64,000 nucleotides of DNA from positions 62,001-126,000 of the forward strand of contig CALFJA010000076.1 of assembly GCA_937877605.1 (NCBI GenBank). Reading direction: 5' to 3'. Shown one piece after another: positions 8,687 through 17,528 of this stretch. Numbering within the stretch: the first letter of the stretch is position 1; each line of letters starts with the position of its first letter. Made by a program: the position numbers and the translations under genes. The notes under the pieces are model-generated. The model had not been told where the DNA came from, ran no database searches, and saw only the letters and a program-made list of their open reading frames with translations. The DNA comes from an uncultured Prevotellaceae bacterium. GTDB lineage: Bacteria > Bacteroidota > Bacteroidia > Bacteroidales > Bacteroidaceae.

Positions 8687-9414
8687 TCAGCCGCAGGCTT
8701 CATATTGGTGTACACCGTCTGCACATCGTCGAAGTCTTCCAGCTTCTCAATCATCTTGTCAATGGTCTCACGCTGCTCGTCAGTCACCTCCTTGAGGTCG
8801 TTGGGAATGCGGGTGAACTCCGCTCCCGTCACCTCAAAGCCCTCGCTCTCCAGATGTTTCTGGATTTCGCCGAAACTCTTCGGGTCGCCGTAGATGGTGA
8901 TTTCGTTGGTCTCCTCGTCCTCATCGAACTCATCTTCAACGCCGTAGTCTATCAGGTCCAGGATCAGTTCGTCCATGTCGATGCCATCCTTCTTCTTGAA
9001 GGTGAAGACACTCTTGTGGTCGAAGAGGAACGACAGCGAGCCCTGTGTGCCCAAATTGCCGTTGTACTTGTTGAATACCGACCGCACATCGCCCACCGTA
9101 CGGGTGGTATTGTCGGTCAGGGTCTCCACAAAGATGGCCACACCGTGGGGACCGTATCCTTCGTAGGTCACCTCCTTGTAGTCGCTTTGGTCCTTGCCCA
9201 TGGCATTCTTGATGGCACGCTCGATATTGTCCTTCGGCATGTTCTCGCGCTTTGCATTGGCAATGATGGCACGCAGAGCAGGGTTCATGTCAGGGTCGGG
9301 ACCGCCAGCCTTCACGGCAATGGCAATCTGCTTCCCAATCTTCGTAAAAGTCTTGGCCATGTGGCCCCATCGTTTCAGTTTCGCAGCCTTGCGATATTCA
9401 AATGCTCTTCCCAT
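8683..9414 (-). CDS. YebC/PmpR family protein (TACO1-like)
   Basis: The 243-residue product shows the family N-terminus MGRAFEYRKAAKLKRWGHMA, then KIGKQIAIAVKAGGPDPDMN and the acidic VEDEFDEDEETNEI region. In bacteria, members have been described as DNA-binding regulators and, more recently, as helpers of ribosomes stalled on proline-rich tracts, as the mitochondrial homologue TACO1 is. I start at MGRAFEY; the six codons ahead are unrelated to the family. It overlaps the TSCPD gene downstream. Confidence 0.9.
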   Translation of the reverse strand: MGRAFEYRKAAKLKRWGHMAKTFTKIGKQIAIAVKAGGPDPDMNPALRAIIANAKRENMPKDNIERAIKNAMGKDQSDYKEVTYEGYGPHGVAIFVETLTDNTTRTVGDVRSVFNKYNGNLGTQGSLSFLFDHKSVFTFKKKDGIDMDELILDLIDYGVEDEFDEDEETNEITIYGDPKSFGEIQKHLESEGFEVTGAEFTRIPNDLKEVTDEQRETIDKMIEKLEDFDDVQTVYTNMKPAAE

Positions 9415-9452
9415 GATTTGTACATTAAACATTAAACAATTACCAATAACCG

Positions 9453-9813
9453 TTATTCTTCCGATTTCTTGGTACTTTTTATAATATTAATTAGTGTTGC
9501 TGATATTCTGCTGTTCTCGTTGTAAATTGAATCAAATTCCAAATCTCCCAAATAACCGGTCTCATGTAAAATCTCCAACCAATACTCTGCCTCACTGGAT
9601 TCTTTCAAGGCTATGTTCATTTTATTGATAAAATCCGGGCGGCTTTGAGCATAGATGCCTTCACGCACATTCGCCCCCCACACTCGTACCACATCGCAGA
9701 ATTTGCTTAGACATTACATATTCATGCTTCTCCTCACAGAGATATTTATATAGATTAACCACACGGAGTGCAAATTCCTTAGAAATGACTGCAATATGAT
9801 TATCCTTATTCAT
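9453..9813 (-). pseudogene. Four-helix-bundle (23S rRNA intervening-sequence type, S23) protein, frameshifted at a G run
   Basis: From the ATG at 9813 the frame reads MNKDNHIAVISKEFALRVVN, continues to SKQILRCGTSVG, and then meets a run of six G (9673-9678 on the minus strand). Beyond it the family sequence goes on as ANVREGIYAQSRPDFINKMN in another frame. One G fewer would join RCGTSVG to ANVREG and give a 119-residue protein, the usual length for this four-helix-bundle family. The total length of 361 bp fits a single inserted base. As assembled the gene is broken. These proteins are widespread stand-alone genes of unknown role. Confidence 0.75.
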
Positions 9814-9843
9814 GCTATTAACACTAACGGCTATTGGATTGGC

Positions 9844-9899
9844 TATTGTCTATTGGTTATTGTCTATTGGTTATTGTCTATTGGTTATTGTCTATTGGT
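9844..9899. repeat. 14-bp minisatellite, four perfect tandem copies
   Basis: The unit TATTGTCTATTGGT is repeated exactly four times, with a partial copy (CTATTGGATTGG) before it. It lies 5 bp past the pheT stop codon and before the four-helix-bundle gene. Copy number is likely to vary between strains. Confidence 0.9.
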
Positions 9900-9904
9900 T
9901 ATTA

Positions 9905-12367
9905 TTACCTAAGTTCTGCGCCGAGTTGCGAAGTCAGTTGTGCGATGAGTTTCTGCATGATGGCGTCGATGGTCTTGTCGTTCAGCGTGCGCTGTTCGTC
10001 CTGCAAGACGAAGTTCACGGCATAGCTCTTCTTGCCCTCCGGCAGGTTCTTGCCCTCATAGACATCGAAGAGCGACACCTCCTTCAGCAGTTTCTTCTCT
10101 GTCTGACGGGCAATCTGCTCTATCTGGGCAAAGCGTATGCCCTTGTCTATGAGCAATGCAAGGTCGCGGCTCACTGCAGGGTACTTGCAAATCTCCCTGA
10201 ACTCCACCTTGACTTTCTTCACGGCCTTCATCAGGGTGTCCCAGTTGATGTCTGCATAGAACACCGGCTGCTCCAGGTCGAACCCATGCAGCACCTTGCG
10301 GCTCAGCACACCCATCTCGGCCAGCACCTTTCCGCCGCGGGTCAGCAGCGTTGTTGCCGAGGCAAAGATGTTGTTGTCGCTCTGTTCGGCCACATACATG
10401 TTCTGCGTCAGCCCCACACGGGCGAAGATGTTCTCCACATATGCCTTCAGTTCGAAGAAGGAACTCTCCTCGTTGGGATGTGCCCACGAGCCTTCCACAC
10501 GGCGGCCGGTCAGCAGCAGTGCCAGGTGGCGTTCCTGACGGTAGGCGGCAATGGGCTGTTCGTCGGTATGCTGGGCAGCATTGAAATGGTAGGTGTTGCC
10601 GAACTCGAAGAAGCGGAGGTTCTTTCGTTGGCGGTTGATGTTGCGTACCAGGCTTTCCAGTCCGCCGAACAGCAATGTCTGCCGCATCACATTCAGGTCG
10701 GCACTGAGCGGATTCACAATCTTCACCAATGCCTCTTCCGGATAACGGTTCAACTCTTGGTAATAAGCCTGTTTCGTCAGCGAGTTATTCATGATTTCCA
10801 TGAAGCCGCAACCCACCAGTTGTTCACCGATGAGGTTTTCCTTGCGGTTCTGCTTGTCTTCCTCACCCAGCACAGTCAGTGAACTCTTCAGTTGGGTGGG
10901 AATCTCCACATTGTTATATCCGTAAATACGGAGGATGTCCTCCACCACATCGCAAGGGCGCTGCACATCCACGCGGAAGGCCGGCACGGTCAGCTGCAGC
11001 CCTTCGGCAGTTTCCCGACGCACGGTCATGCCCAGACTCTCCACGATGCGCTTGATGGTGTCGTTGCCTATCTGCTTGCCCACCAGTTGGTCCACATAGG
11101 CATATTTCAGGTCTACATCGAAATCGGGCAGTGGGGTCGGATAGACATCCTTTATCTGCATCGAAATCTTTCCGCCAGCCAATTCGCGGCAGAGGATGGC
11201 GGCCTGTTTCAGCGCATAGATAACACCGTTGGGGTCGATACCGCGTTCAAAACGATAGCTGGCATCGGTGCTCAGTCCGTGACGGCGGGCGCTCTTCCTG
11301 ATCCAGGTGGGATGGAAATAAGCACTCTCCAGCACTACATTGCGGGTTGTTTCGTAGGTGCCACTACCCTTTCCGCCAAAAACGCCGGCGATGCACATCG
11401 GCTCCTCGGCGTTGCAGATGCTCAGGTCGTGCTCACCTAACAAATGCTCCTGACCGTCAAGGGTGACGAATTTGGTACCTTCGGGCTGAGTGCGCACCAC
11501 AATCCTATGCCCCGTCACCATGTCGGCATCGAAGCAGTGGAGCGGTTGTCCGTAGGCCATCATCACATAGTTGGTAATGTCCACGATATTGTTGATGGGG
11601 CGCAGGCCGACTGTGTTCAGTTTGTCCTGCAGCCACTTCGGGCTCTCCTTCACCTCGCAACCGGTAATACTCACACAGGCATAGCGCTTGCAAGCCTCCG
11701 TATTCTGTATCTCCACCTCAATGGGCAGCGACTCGTCGTCCACGCTGAAAGCCTCGTCCGACGGGCGGTGCAGACTGGTCTCGTAGCCGTTCTGCTTCAG
11801 CCATGCATACAGGTCGCGTGCCACGCCCCAATGCGAGAGCGCATCGGCACGGTTGGCAGTGATGTCTATCTCTATCAGCCAGTCGCTTTCCAGGTGGAAA
11901 TACTCAGCGGCAGGCATGCCCACCACTGCCGACGCTGGCAATACCATGATGCCGTCGTGGCTCTGTCCCACGCCTATCTCATCCTCGGCACAAATCATGC
12001 CGCACGACTCCACGCCGCGCAGTTTCGATTTCTTTATCTGGAACTCCTTGTCCCCGTCGTAGAGCACGCAGCCCAGGTCGGCCACAATCACTTTCTGACC
12101 GGCAGCCACATTCGGTGCACCGCACACAATCTGCGAAGGTTCGCCCTTGCCGAGGTCAACCGTCGTAACATGCAGATGGTCGCTGTTGGGATGCATCTCG
12201 CAGGTCAGCACCTGTCCGACATACAAGCCCTTCAGACCGCCGCGGATGGCCTGCACCTCTTCCAGTGCATCCACCTCCAGCCCGCATGATGTCAGCGCAT
12301 CGGCCACCTCTTGGGGAGTAAGATTGAAATCAACATATTCTTTCAACCACTTATACGATATGTTCAT
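9905..12367 (-). CDS. pheT: Phenylalanine-tRNA ligase beta subunit
   Basis: This 820-residue protein is full length for PheT. It has the N-terminal tRNA-binding EMAP/OB domain (HPNSDHLHVTTVDLGKGEPS, about residues 40-150), the B3/B4 editing domain, B5, the catalytic-like core (RFFEFGNTYHF) and the C-terminal anticodon-binding FDX-ACB domain (FREICKYPAVSRDLALLIDK). With PheS it forms the alpha2beta2 enzyme that charges tRNA-Phe, the beta subunit handling tRNA binding and removal of mischarged tyrosine. pheS is not adjacent here. It has its own -7 box at 12402-12409. Confidence 0.95.
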   Translation of the reverse strand: MNISYKWLKEYVDFNLTPQEVADALTSCGLEVDALEEVQAIRGGLKGLYVGQVLTCEMHPNSDHLHVTTVDLGKGEPSQIVCGAPNVAAGQKVIVADLGCVLYDGDKEFQIKKSKLRGVESCGMICAEDEIGVGQSHDGIMVLPASAVVGMPAAEYFHLESDWLIEIDITANRADALSHWGVARDLYAWLKQNGYETSLHRPSDEAFSVDDESLPIEVEIQNTEACKRYACVSITGCEVKESPKWLQDKLNTVGLRPINNIVDITNYVMMAYGQPLHCFDADMVTGHRIVVRTQPEGTKFVTLDGQEHLLGEHDLSICNAEEPMCIAGVFGGKGSGTYETTRNVVLESAYFHPTWIRKSARRHGLSTDASYRFERGIDPNGVIYALKQAAILCRELAGGKISMQIKDVYPTPLPDFDVDLKYAYVDQLVGKQIGNDTIKRIVESLGMTVRRETAEGLQLTVPAFRVDVQRPCDVVEDILRIYGYNNVEIPTQLKSSLTVLGEEDKQNRKENLIGEQLVGCGFMEIMNNSLTKQAYYQELNRYPEEALVKIVNPLSADLNVMRQTLLFGGLESLVRNINRQRKNLRFFEFGNTYHFNAAQHTDEQPIAAYRQERHLALLLTGRRVEGSWAHPNEESSFFELKAYVENIFARVGLTQNMYVAEQSDNNIFASATTLLTRGGKVLAEMGVLSRKVLHGFDLEQPVFYADINWDTLMKAVKKVKVEFREICKYPAVSRDLALLIDKGIRFAQIEQIARQTEKKLLKEVSLFDVYEGKNLPEGKKSYAVNFVLQDEQRTLNDKTIDAIMQKLIAQLTSQLGAELR

Positions 12368-12401
12368 AGTCTATTGTTTTTCCTTATTTTACAAGCGACT
12401 G

Positions 12402-12409
12402 CAAAATTA
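12402..12409 (-). promoter_or_regulatory. -7 element (TAATTTTG) of pheT
   Basis: On the minus strand TAATTTTG fits TAnnTTTG and lies 34 bp before the pheT ATG. No TTTG stands at the ideal -33 distance, only a T-rich run nearby. Confidence 0.5.
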
Positions 12410-12468
12410 TCAAAAAAATAGAGAAGTAAGAAAAATTATCCTCACTAATTATTGCTATACAATAAAAG

Positions 12469-12501
12469 ACCCAGGCAACGAGCCGTACTCTTTGCCTGGG
12501 T
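12469..12501 (-). terminator. Terminator of the polysaccharide operon
   Basis: ACCCAGGCAA pairs with TTGCCTGGGT around a 13-nt loop, followed on the minus strand by CTTTTATT. It lies 20 bp beyond the stop of the last operon gene and separates the locus from pheT. Confidence 0.75.
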
Positions 12502-12521
12502 TTATGTTTTTAGATACAGGA

Positions 12522-12989
12522 CTATCTAAGCCATTCTTTCAGTTTTTCTCTGATGATGCCTTCTGCAGAGCCTTTCTTTATTTGCTGAAAATCAAAGTTC
12601 TTGGCTTTTTCCATTGCTGCAGGCAGTTCTTTCTCATCAAATACCCCGATAACACAGCCCAGCTCATCAAGTTTTCTTACCAACTGGAACTGGTCGTGAA
12701 TATGCTCCGTCTTGTCATACCGCGGGATTACGACAATTCTCTTTCGCAATTCCATTGCCTCGGAGATAGCCCCCCAACCACCTTGGAATATCAATACGGA
12801 TGCCTGTTTTATGTAGTCTTGCATTTCTGGCTTTGTGCAAAACTTAAATGCTTTTGCATGCTTATAAGCATAGGCTGTATGTCCCGTTTGTACAATCACC
12901 TCTTCCTGCACAGTGGCAGCGTACTCATCTACAGCCTTTGCCATCCGAATGAATGGCATATTCATAGTTCCTAAGCTGACGAAAATCAT
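12522..12989 (-). CDS. PssE/Alg13-like catalytic subunit of a split glycosyltransferase
   Basis: The 155-residue protein is equivalent to the C-terminal half of a GT28 enzyme. It starts IFVSLGT and has the nucleotide-sugar-binding loop IFQGGWGAISEAMELRKRIV, then PRYDKTEHIHDQ. In yeast and bacterial systems this subunit (Alg13, PssE, EpsF-type) works only with a membrane-bound partner (Alg14/PssD), which here is the preceding gene. It is the last gene of the operon, followed by the terminator. The donor sugar is uncertain; characterised pairs use UDP-GlcNAc or UDP-glucuronate. A run of six C lies in its coding strand complement near 12780. Confidence 0.75.
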   Translation of the reverse strand: MIFVSLGTMNMPFIRMAKAVDEYAATVQEEVIVQTGHTAYAYKHAKAFKFCTKPEMQDYIKQASVLIFQGGWGAISEAMELRKRIVVIPRYDKTEHIHDQFQLVRKLDELGCVIGVFDEKELPAAMEKAKNFDFQQIKKGSAEGIIREKLKEWLR

Positions 12990-13067
12990 TCTTATTTACA
13001 AATTTTCTTATTTACGAATTTACCATTTCTTTAAAGGTTTCAGATACATCACCGGTAATCTGGAAGG

Positions 13068-13529
13068 TTACAGTGTGCCGCAGTAAACGGCTTGAGGAAA
13101 AATCTCAAGCATTTCCTCCCATTGCACAATAAATAGGTCTGCATATTTTTCAATCCAGACTGGTGTCTTGCTTGCATGCGTTACATCGGCTGCCGAATTG
13201 GCAAAGATGATTTTTGTTCCCAACAGTTTCTTTGAAAAATACACAGTTGGAATCGTTACTCCGGCACCTGTGGTGATAATCACGCGAGGGCGCTTCACCA
13301 GCACCCAGAAGAGTGCCAGCATGGCGTTCTGGGGAATACTCCACGGCTTTTTAATCTGCAGATTCTTTAAAAAGACATGTTCCTTGTCCTTGAGAAACGC
13401 TTGCGTAGAGGTCGTCCTATGTGTCAACCAATAGCAATGGTAATCTTCCTGAATGGTACCTATTGCCAACTGCAATTCTCTCAGGTGTCCCCCAGCCGAG
13501 CAGGCTAAACATATTTGTTTCCTTTTCAT
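13068..13529 (-). CDS. PssD/Alg14-like subunit of a split glycosyltransferase
   Basis: The 153-residue protein begins ICLACSAGGHLRELQLA, the GGH motif typical of the Alg14/PssD half of GT28 enzymes. A hydrophobic segment (AMLALFWVLV) leads into the conserved RPRVIITTGAGVTIP and FANSAADVTHASKT. It would anchor the downstream Alg13-like subunit to the inner membrane and supply the acceptor site. The pair is separated by 78 bp with no visible signal. It follows the thymidylate-kinase-like gene by 43 bp. Confidence 0.75.
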   Translation of the reverse strand: MKRKQICLACSAGGHLRELQLAIGTIQEDYHCYWLTHRTTSTQAFLKDKEHVFLKNLQIKKPWSIPQNAMLALFWVLVKRPRVIITTGAGVTIPTVYFSKKLLGTKIIFANSAADVTHASKTPVWIEKYADLFIVQWEEMLEIFPQAVYCGTL

Positions 13530-13572
13530 TCAAACTAAATTTTCAGGTTATCAAGTATGGGGTTTGCTGGAT

Positions 13573-14208
13573 TCAGTCATTCCTATTCCCCATCACATCA
13601 AATATCTGTTCTATACTGTTTTCAAGCGTACCACAGTTGTCTACAACATGCACTTCCGGTTTTTCTTGCAGTTTCTCATAGAGTGCCCATCTGTATCTGA
13701 AATCCGGATTGGTATGATTCTCTATTCTGCACCCAAGCACATCGTCCAGTTCCCTTTTCACGACAAACTGATGGCAATCGCGCCGGGGAAGTAGCCGTTG
13801 GAAGCGGTCAAACCATTTGCTCTCCAGGATATCATCCTTTCGGCACTCTGCGCCCAAATCGATGATGATATCATTTACCCAGCGGTCGCAAATAACATAG
13901 TCCGCCTTGAGCTTGGCAACTTTCCGCTTGGCAATAATGTTGTCAATATACGAGCACCAGAAGTAAAGTTTGCAGAATAGCGGAGACCTATATAGCCGAT
14001 GTTCCCAGACATCACCATATTCATTATGAACTTTAACGGAAAGCCTCAACAAGCGGGCCAAGGCATTCATGCATTTTACCAAATAGTGATTATACCGCAT
14101 CCAAATACATTCAACGCGATATCCTTGTTTTTCCAGTCTGGCTTTCAGGCAATCAATCACCGACGATTTTCCTGAACCGTCGATTCCGCTAATTATCAGA
14201 TATTTCAT
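13573..14208 (-). CDS. Thymidylate-kinase-like P-loop kinase in the capsule operon
   Basis: This 211-residue protein has a Walker A motif IDGSGKSS (residues 9-16), a DR-containing segment VICDRWVND and a lid-like region with RRDCHQFVVKRELDDVLGCR. These place it in the dTMP-kinase-like fold. It is probably not the housekeeping thymidylate kinase: it sits within a polysaccharide operon, overlaps the upstream glycosyltransferase gene by 20 bp, and diverges in the segments around the nucleotide site. Its substrate could be a nucleoside, a sugar or a lipid phosphate acceptor; the sequence does not decide. Confidence 0.6.
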   Translation of the reverse strand: MKYLIISGIDGSGKSSVIDCLKARLEKQGYRVECIWMRYNHYLVKCMNALARLLRLSVKVHNEYGDVWEHRLYRSPLFCKLYFWCSYIDNIIAKRKVAKLKADYVICDRWVNDIIIDLGAECRKDDILESKWFDRFQRLLPRRDCHQFVVKRELDDVLGCRIENHTNPDFRYRWALYEKLQEKPEVHVVDNCGTLENSIEQIFDVMGNRND

Positions 14209-15349
14209 AATCTATCAACATTTGTTCCCATTGACACCCTACTTCCAACCAGTTCGGATGACCGGACATGCATGCGATTGCTTCTTGGGATAAGTATTTA
14301 CGAAGTGATGTGTCTGTCCACAGTTCTGCCATTTTCCGAGCAAGCTCTTCCACTGATTTCCTTGCAAGAGAAAGTCCTTTTAGGTACTGCGTCGTCCCGC
14401 CGTTAGAGAAGGTAACGACAGGCGTTCCGCATGAGAGGGCTTCGTAATAGGTCAATGGTATTTCACTCGGGATTACAATGAAAGGCAACACCATGGCATA
14501 TGCGTGCGAGAAGAACGCTTTCAGTTGTTCTCGGGTCAGCTTTTCACAGACTATCACAACGCGTTCCGGATGTTTCAGTTGTTTCAGTTTTTGTTCAAAC
14601 CGTTGGAAATCGCTGCCCACATCCGTTCGCATCAGCATTACCAGTTGGAAATCAGCTGCTTGAATTCGGCCGACGGCTTGCAACAGCCATTCTGACCCAC
14701 GGACAGGACTCGGAGCACCCGTATACAAAAGGAACTTCTTTCCCTCCAGATTGTATTTACGAAGAATGGCCATATCTTCCGGCAAGGCCTCAAAGGCATC
14801 TTTGCCGGGCAAAATATACGATACCTTCAACGGAGGATGCTGCACAACTCTCTCGGCAGTATACGGAGTGAGGCCGACCACCTCCGTAAAACCTGCGTCT
14901 GCCAGCTTCCTTGTCAGCACATATTTTGGCACAATACTTTCTAAAAGATATGGCTTGGATATTCCCAACGAAGAACCGCGCCACAGCTTTAAAGCGTCTT
15001 GTACACGATAGACCCCTCCTGCGAAATAAGCCACTTTCTTGCAATTTGTTTTTTTGAAGGCACTCCAGTCTTTCAGACCGTCACGCCAAGTGACGGGAAC
15101 AGCAACAGTACTTATTTCCATATCGCGGACAACATCCACCAGAGTTGGATAACTATGCCGGATTCCCTTTACCGGCACCTTGCCCGTGACAAAGTCTTTT
15201 ATCTCTGTTGCATCCGAATAGCCGTTCAGAATCGTCACATCATGTCCCTGGCCATGAAGGTATTTCGCCACCTCTGCCACAGTCCTCCATGGCATCAGTC
15301 GCTCCCTTTCAGGAAGATAATCAATCGTGTAAATCGCTATTTTTTGCAT
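14189..15349 (-). CDS. GT4 family glycosyltransferase
   Basis: The 386-residue protein has a GT-B fold layout: an N-terminal acceptor domain (IYTIDYLPERERLMPWRTVA, with GHDVTILNG) and a C-terminal donor domain with FLLYTGAPSPVRGSEWLLQA and the E-x7-E motif in SEIPLTYYEALSCGTPVV. It would transfer a sugar from a nucleotide donor to the lipid-linked repeat unit on the cytoplasmic face. It overlaps the GT4 gene upstream by 13 bp and the kinase-like gene downstream by 20 bp. Linkage and sugar cannot be told. Confidence 0.8.
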   Translation of the reverse strand: MQKIAIYTIDYLPERERLMPWRTVAEVAKYLHGQGHDVTILNGYSDATEIKDFVTGKVPVKGIRHSYPTLVDVVRDMEISTVAVPVTWRDGLKDWSAFKKTNCKKVAYFAGGVYRVQDALKLWRGSSLGISKPYLLESIVPKYVLTRKLADAGFTEVVGLTPYTAERVVQHPPLKVSYILPGKDAFEALPEDMAILRKYNLEGKKFLLYTGAPSPVRGSEWLLQAVGRIQAADFQLVMLMRTDVGSDFQRFEQKLKQLKHPERVVIVCEKLTREQLKAFFSHAYAMVLPFIVIPSEIPLTYYEALSCGTPVVTFSNGGTTQYLKGLSLARKSVEELARKMAELWTDTSLRKYLSQEAIACMSGHPNWLEVGCQWEQMLIDYEISDN

Positions 15350-16452
15350 GAATCATACACTTCTTTCATCACCTTGACCAGATTGCGCTTCATCACCTCT
15401 TCCGTGAATTCGCGCTCAAAGCGCTCCCGGGCATGGTTACCCAATTCTTTCCTCAAGGAGGGCGATTCTATCAGTTTTACCAAGGCACCTGCCAATGCGG
15501 ATGGGTCTTTTGATGGGACGACAAGGCCTTCCTTCCCATCCCTCACCGATTCGGTGTTACCACCGACATCCGTCGCCACGATAGCCTTTCCTGCACGCAT
15601 CGCCTCCAACAAAGCAATGGAATGATATTCATGCAGGGAAGGGAGACAGAAAATGTCCCATGTCGCCAGCCAATCGGGAATATTGCCTTGATAACCGGTC
15701 ATGGTTACATCGTCTTCAACATGAAGTTCTGCTATTCGTTTCCGCAAGTCCTTGTCAAGAGGGCCGTCGCCCACCACATAAATGTGGAACGGTTGTTTTG
15801 TCCTTGTTTTTATCAGAGGAACGGCTTCCAGTAGATACTCAATCCCTTTCACCTTGTCAAGCCGCGATGCCAAACCGATGGTAACCCCTTTTTCAGGCAA
15901 GTCTATTTCCTTTGCCTCGAAATGAGGAGCGATGCCGTTATGAACAACCGCAATCTTGCTTTCGGGAACATGTTTGCGCTTTAGATATGCCAGCGAATAG
16001 TTTTCTACAGGAATCACCTTTTGGGCATATTTTCTGTAGCAAAGCATCTGCAGATTGTTGTATAATGGAGCCAACAGCTTTTTCTGCAAACTGGGAGCAT
16101 GATAAAGTCCGTGATAGCTGCAGACCATGGGAATGTCAAGATGGTATTTCTGGCGCAACCGCTGGACTACAACCGGCCCGTTAAATCCATGACAGAAAAT
16201 CAAATCGGGCTGAACCTCGTCAATAAGTTCTTTTGTTTTTTCTTGCCAAGAGAAATCCAATACTGATTTGATGGGGATGATTCTCGCGCCAATTGCCTTC
16301 AAAGCCGTACGGTCGTATGTGCAATCCTGAGGGTCAATACAGGCAGAAACGACTTCTACATCATAATCCACATCATGCAGTCTCGCATAGGTCTGGAAAC
16401 ATTTCCCGATGCCCCCTGTGCTGAATTTCCAGATGACATTAAGTATCTTCAT
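15337..16452 (-). CDS. GT4 family glycosyltransferase
   Basis: The 371-residue protein opens MKILNVIWKFSTGGIGKCF and carries GLASRLDKVKGIEYLLEAVP and the donor-site motif FCLPSLHEYHSIALLEAMRA, with E-x7-E intact. It is a standard retaining GT-B transferase of the GT4 family and is expected to act on the undecaprenyl-linked repeat unit. It follows the amber-interrupted acyltransferase gene and overlaps the next GT4 gene. Its N-terminal GGI motif is common to GT4 enzymes of capsule loci, but the acceptor is unknown. Confidence 0.85.
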   Translation of the reverse strand: MKILNVIWKFSTGGIGKCFQTYARLHDVDYDVEVVSACIDPQDCTYDRTALKAIGARIIPIKSVLDFSWQEKTKELIDEVQPDLIFCHGFNGPVVVQRLRQKYHLDIPMVCSYHGLYHAPSLQKKLLAPLYNNLQMLCYRKYAQKVIPVENYSLAYLKRKHVPESKIAVVHNGIAPHFEAKEIDLPEKGVTIGLASRLDKVKGIEYLLEAVPLIKTRTKQPFHIYVVGDGPLDKDLRKRIAELHVEDDVTMTGYQGNIPDWLATWDIFCLPSLHEYHSIALLEAMRAGKAIVATDVGGNTESVRDGKEGLVVPSKDPSALAGALVKLIESPSLRKELGNHARERFEREFTEEVMKRNLVKVMKEVYDSCKK

Positions 16453-16543
16453 GTTGATTGTTTGTTTCCCGTTTTTCTAGTAGTTAAAAGATTCTCAGAA
16501 ATAGCCTTTACCTTTGTGGTAAATCATTTATAAGCAAATTTTG

Positions 16544-17485
16544 TCAATTCTTTCTGCACAATAACTTTACACCTTTCTCCATCATTCTTACAACAAAGTC
16601 TCTTAGTATCTGCAATACTTTTGCCCCTGCAATAATCATGAGCAAGACTATCAGTACCCGAATTGGAAATGTAAAACTCGAACAAAGCCTTATGCATGCA
16701 AATTGTACGATATAGATTTCCAGTGTCAGTGCGGAAATAAACGACATGAATTTGCATATATGCTGCAGATGGTATAAAGTAGCATAAAAAAAGAGACATG
16801 CCGACATCAATAATATGGGGAAAAACAGTTGTGCATCATTAGGCAACCAGCCTTTTATTTGTATAAATTTAAAACCATAAACGATAGCGACTATACCAAT
16901 AACGAGAGAAAATCTTACAATTTGACTCTTGAGAACTTTCCCTTGGGGAACATAGTCCGACTTACAAACAAATGCACCCAATAGCATAATGGCAAAATAA
17001 TATGGGAATGCCATCATGGAATCTCTGTGACGGTCGACTATCCATTCCGTGTGTGGAAAAATATAATAAACAGCCACAGATATTGACAAGCAGAGCATTA
17101 TTAACAAGAGTAATAGTCTTTGCTGGTTTAGGAATCTTCGGATAAGCCAAAAAAGCATATAGAAAACGAAAAGTGCTTGAAGAAACCAATAATTACCTAA
17201 AAAGATAAAATCTTCAATTGAAGGTTTCTGCCCTATCAGTAGCAAGAAAATCCAAACTGACGGATAAATTCTAATGAACTTGTGAAAAATATCCTAAAAA
17301 AACGGGCGCTGCTTTCCCAACATACCCGTAAATCCGGAACAAAAGAAAAAAAGGCTGCATCCCAAGGCTCCGCCAAAAGCAAATCGTGACAAATCCCCTT
17401 CATAAACCGGTTTAAAATGTGAATTAGTAATAAGCATGATGGCTATTACCTTCATAACATCTATAAATAGGAATCTCTGTTTCAT
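16544..17485 (-). pseudogene. Acyltransferase-3 family membrane protein interrupted by an in-frame TAG
   Basis: From ATG at 17485 the frame reads MKQRFLFIDVMKVIAIMLIT (a variant of the family's N-terminal motif, with Asn-Ser-His at residues 21-23), then GKQRPFF and TAG at 17294-17296. The same frame continues without another stop as DIFHKFIRIYPSVWIFLLL, with about seven more membrane helices, to 16544. The whole would encode 313 residues. A single T-to-A or similar change in the TTTTTTTAG context explains the break; no frameshift is needed. Intact, it would O-acetylate or otherwise acylate the polysaccharide. Confidence 0.8.
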
Positions 17486-17528
17486 TTATCTGTTAAAATA
17501 ATGAAGGTTAGATACTAGAAGTTCCTTG

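Noticed and set aside
9844..9899. A CRISPR array
   Set aside because: The units are 14 bp and directly adjoining, with no spacers; no cas genes are near.
11444..12289. Long plus-strand frames opposite pheT
   Set aside because: PheT motifs on the minus strand are unambiguous; the opposite frames are GC-driven shadows.
12147..12974. A 275-codon plus-strand frame across the operon terminator and the PssE-like gene
   Set aside because: It runs through a terminator and opposite a gene with clear GT28 motifs; no start signal.
17294..17296. Amber recoding or suppression of the acyltransferase TAG
   Set aside because: No suppressor tRNA or readthrough signal is visible; TAG ends other genes normally here (for example upxY), so a mutation is the simpler reading.
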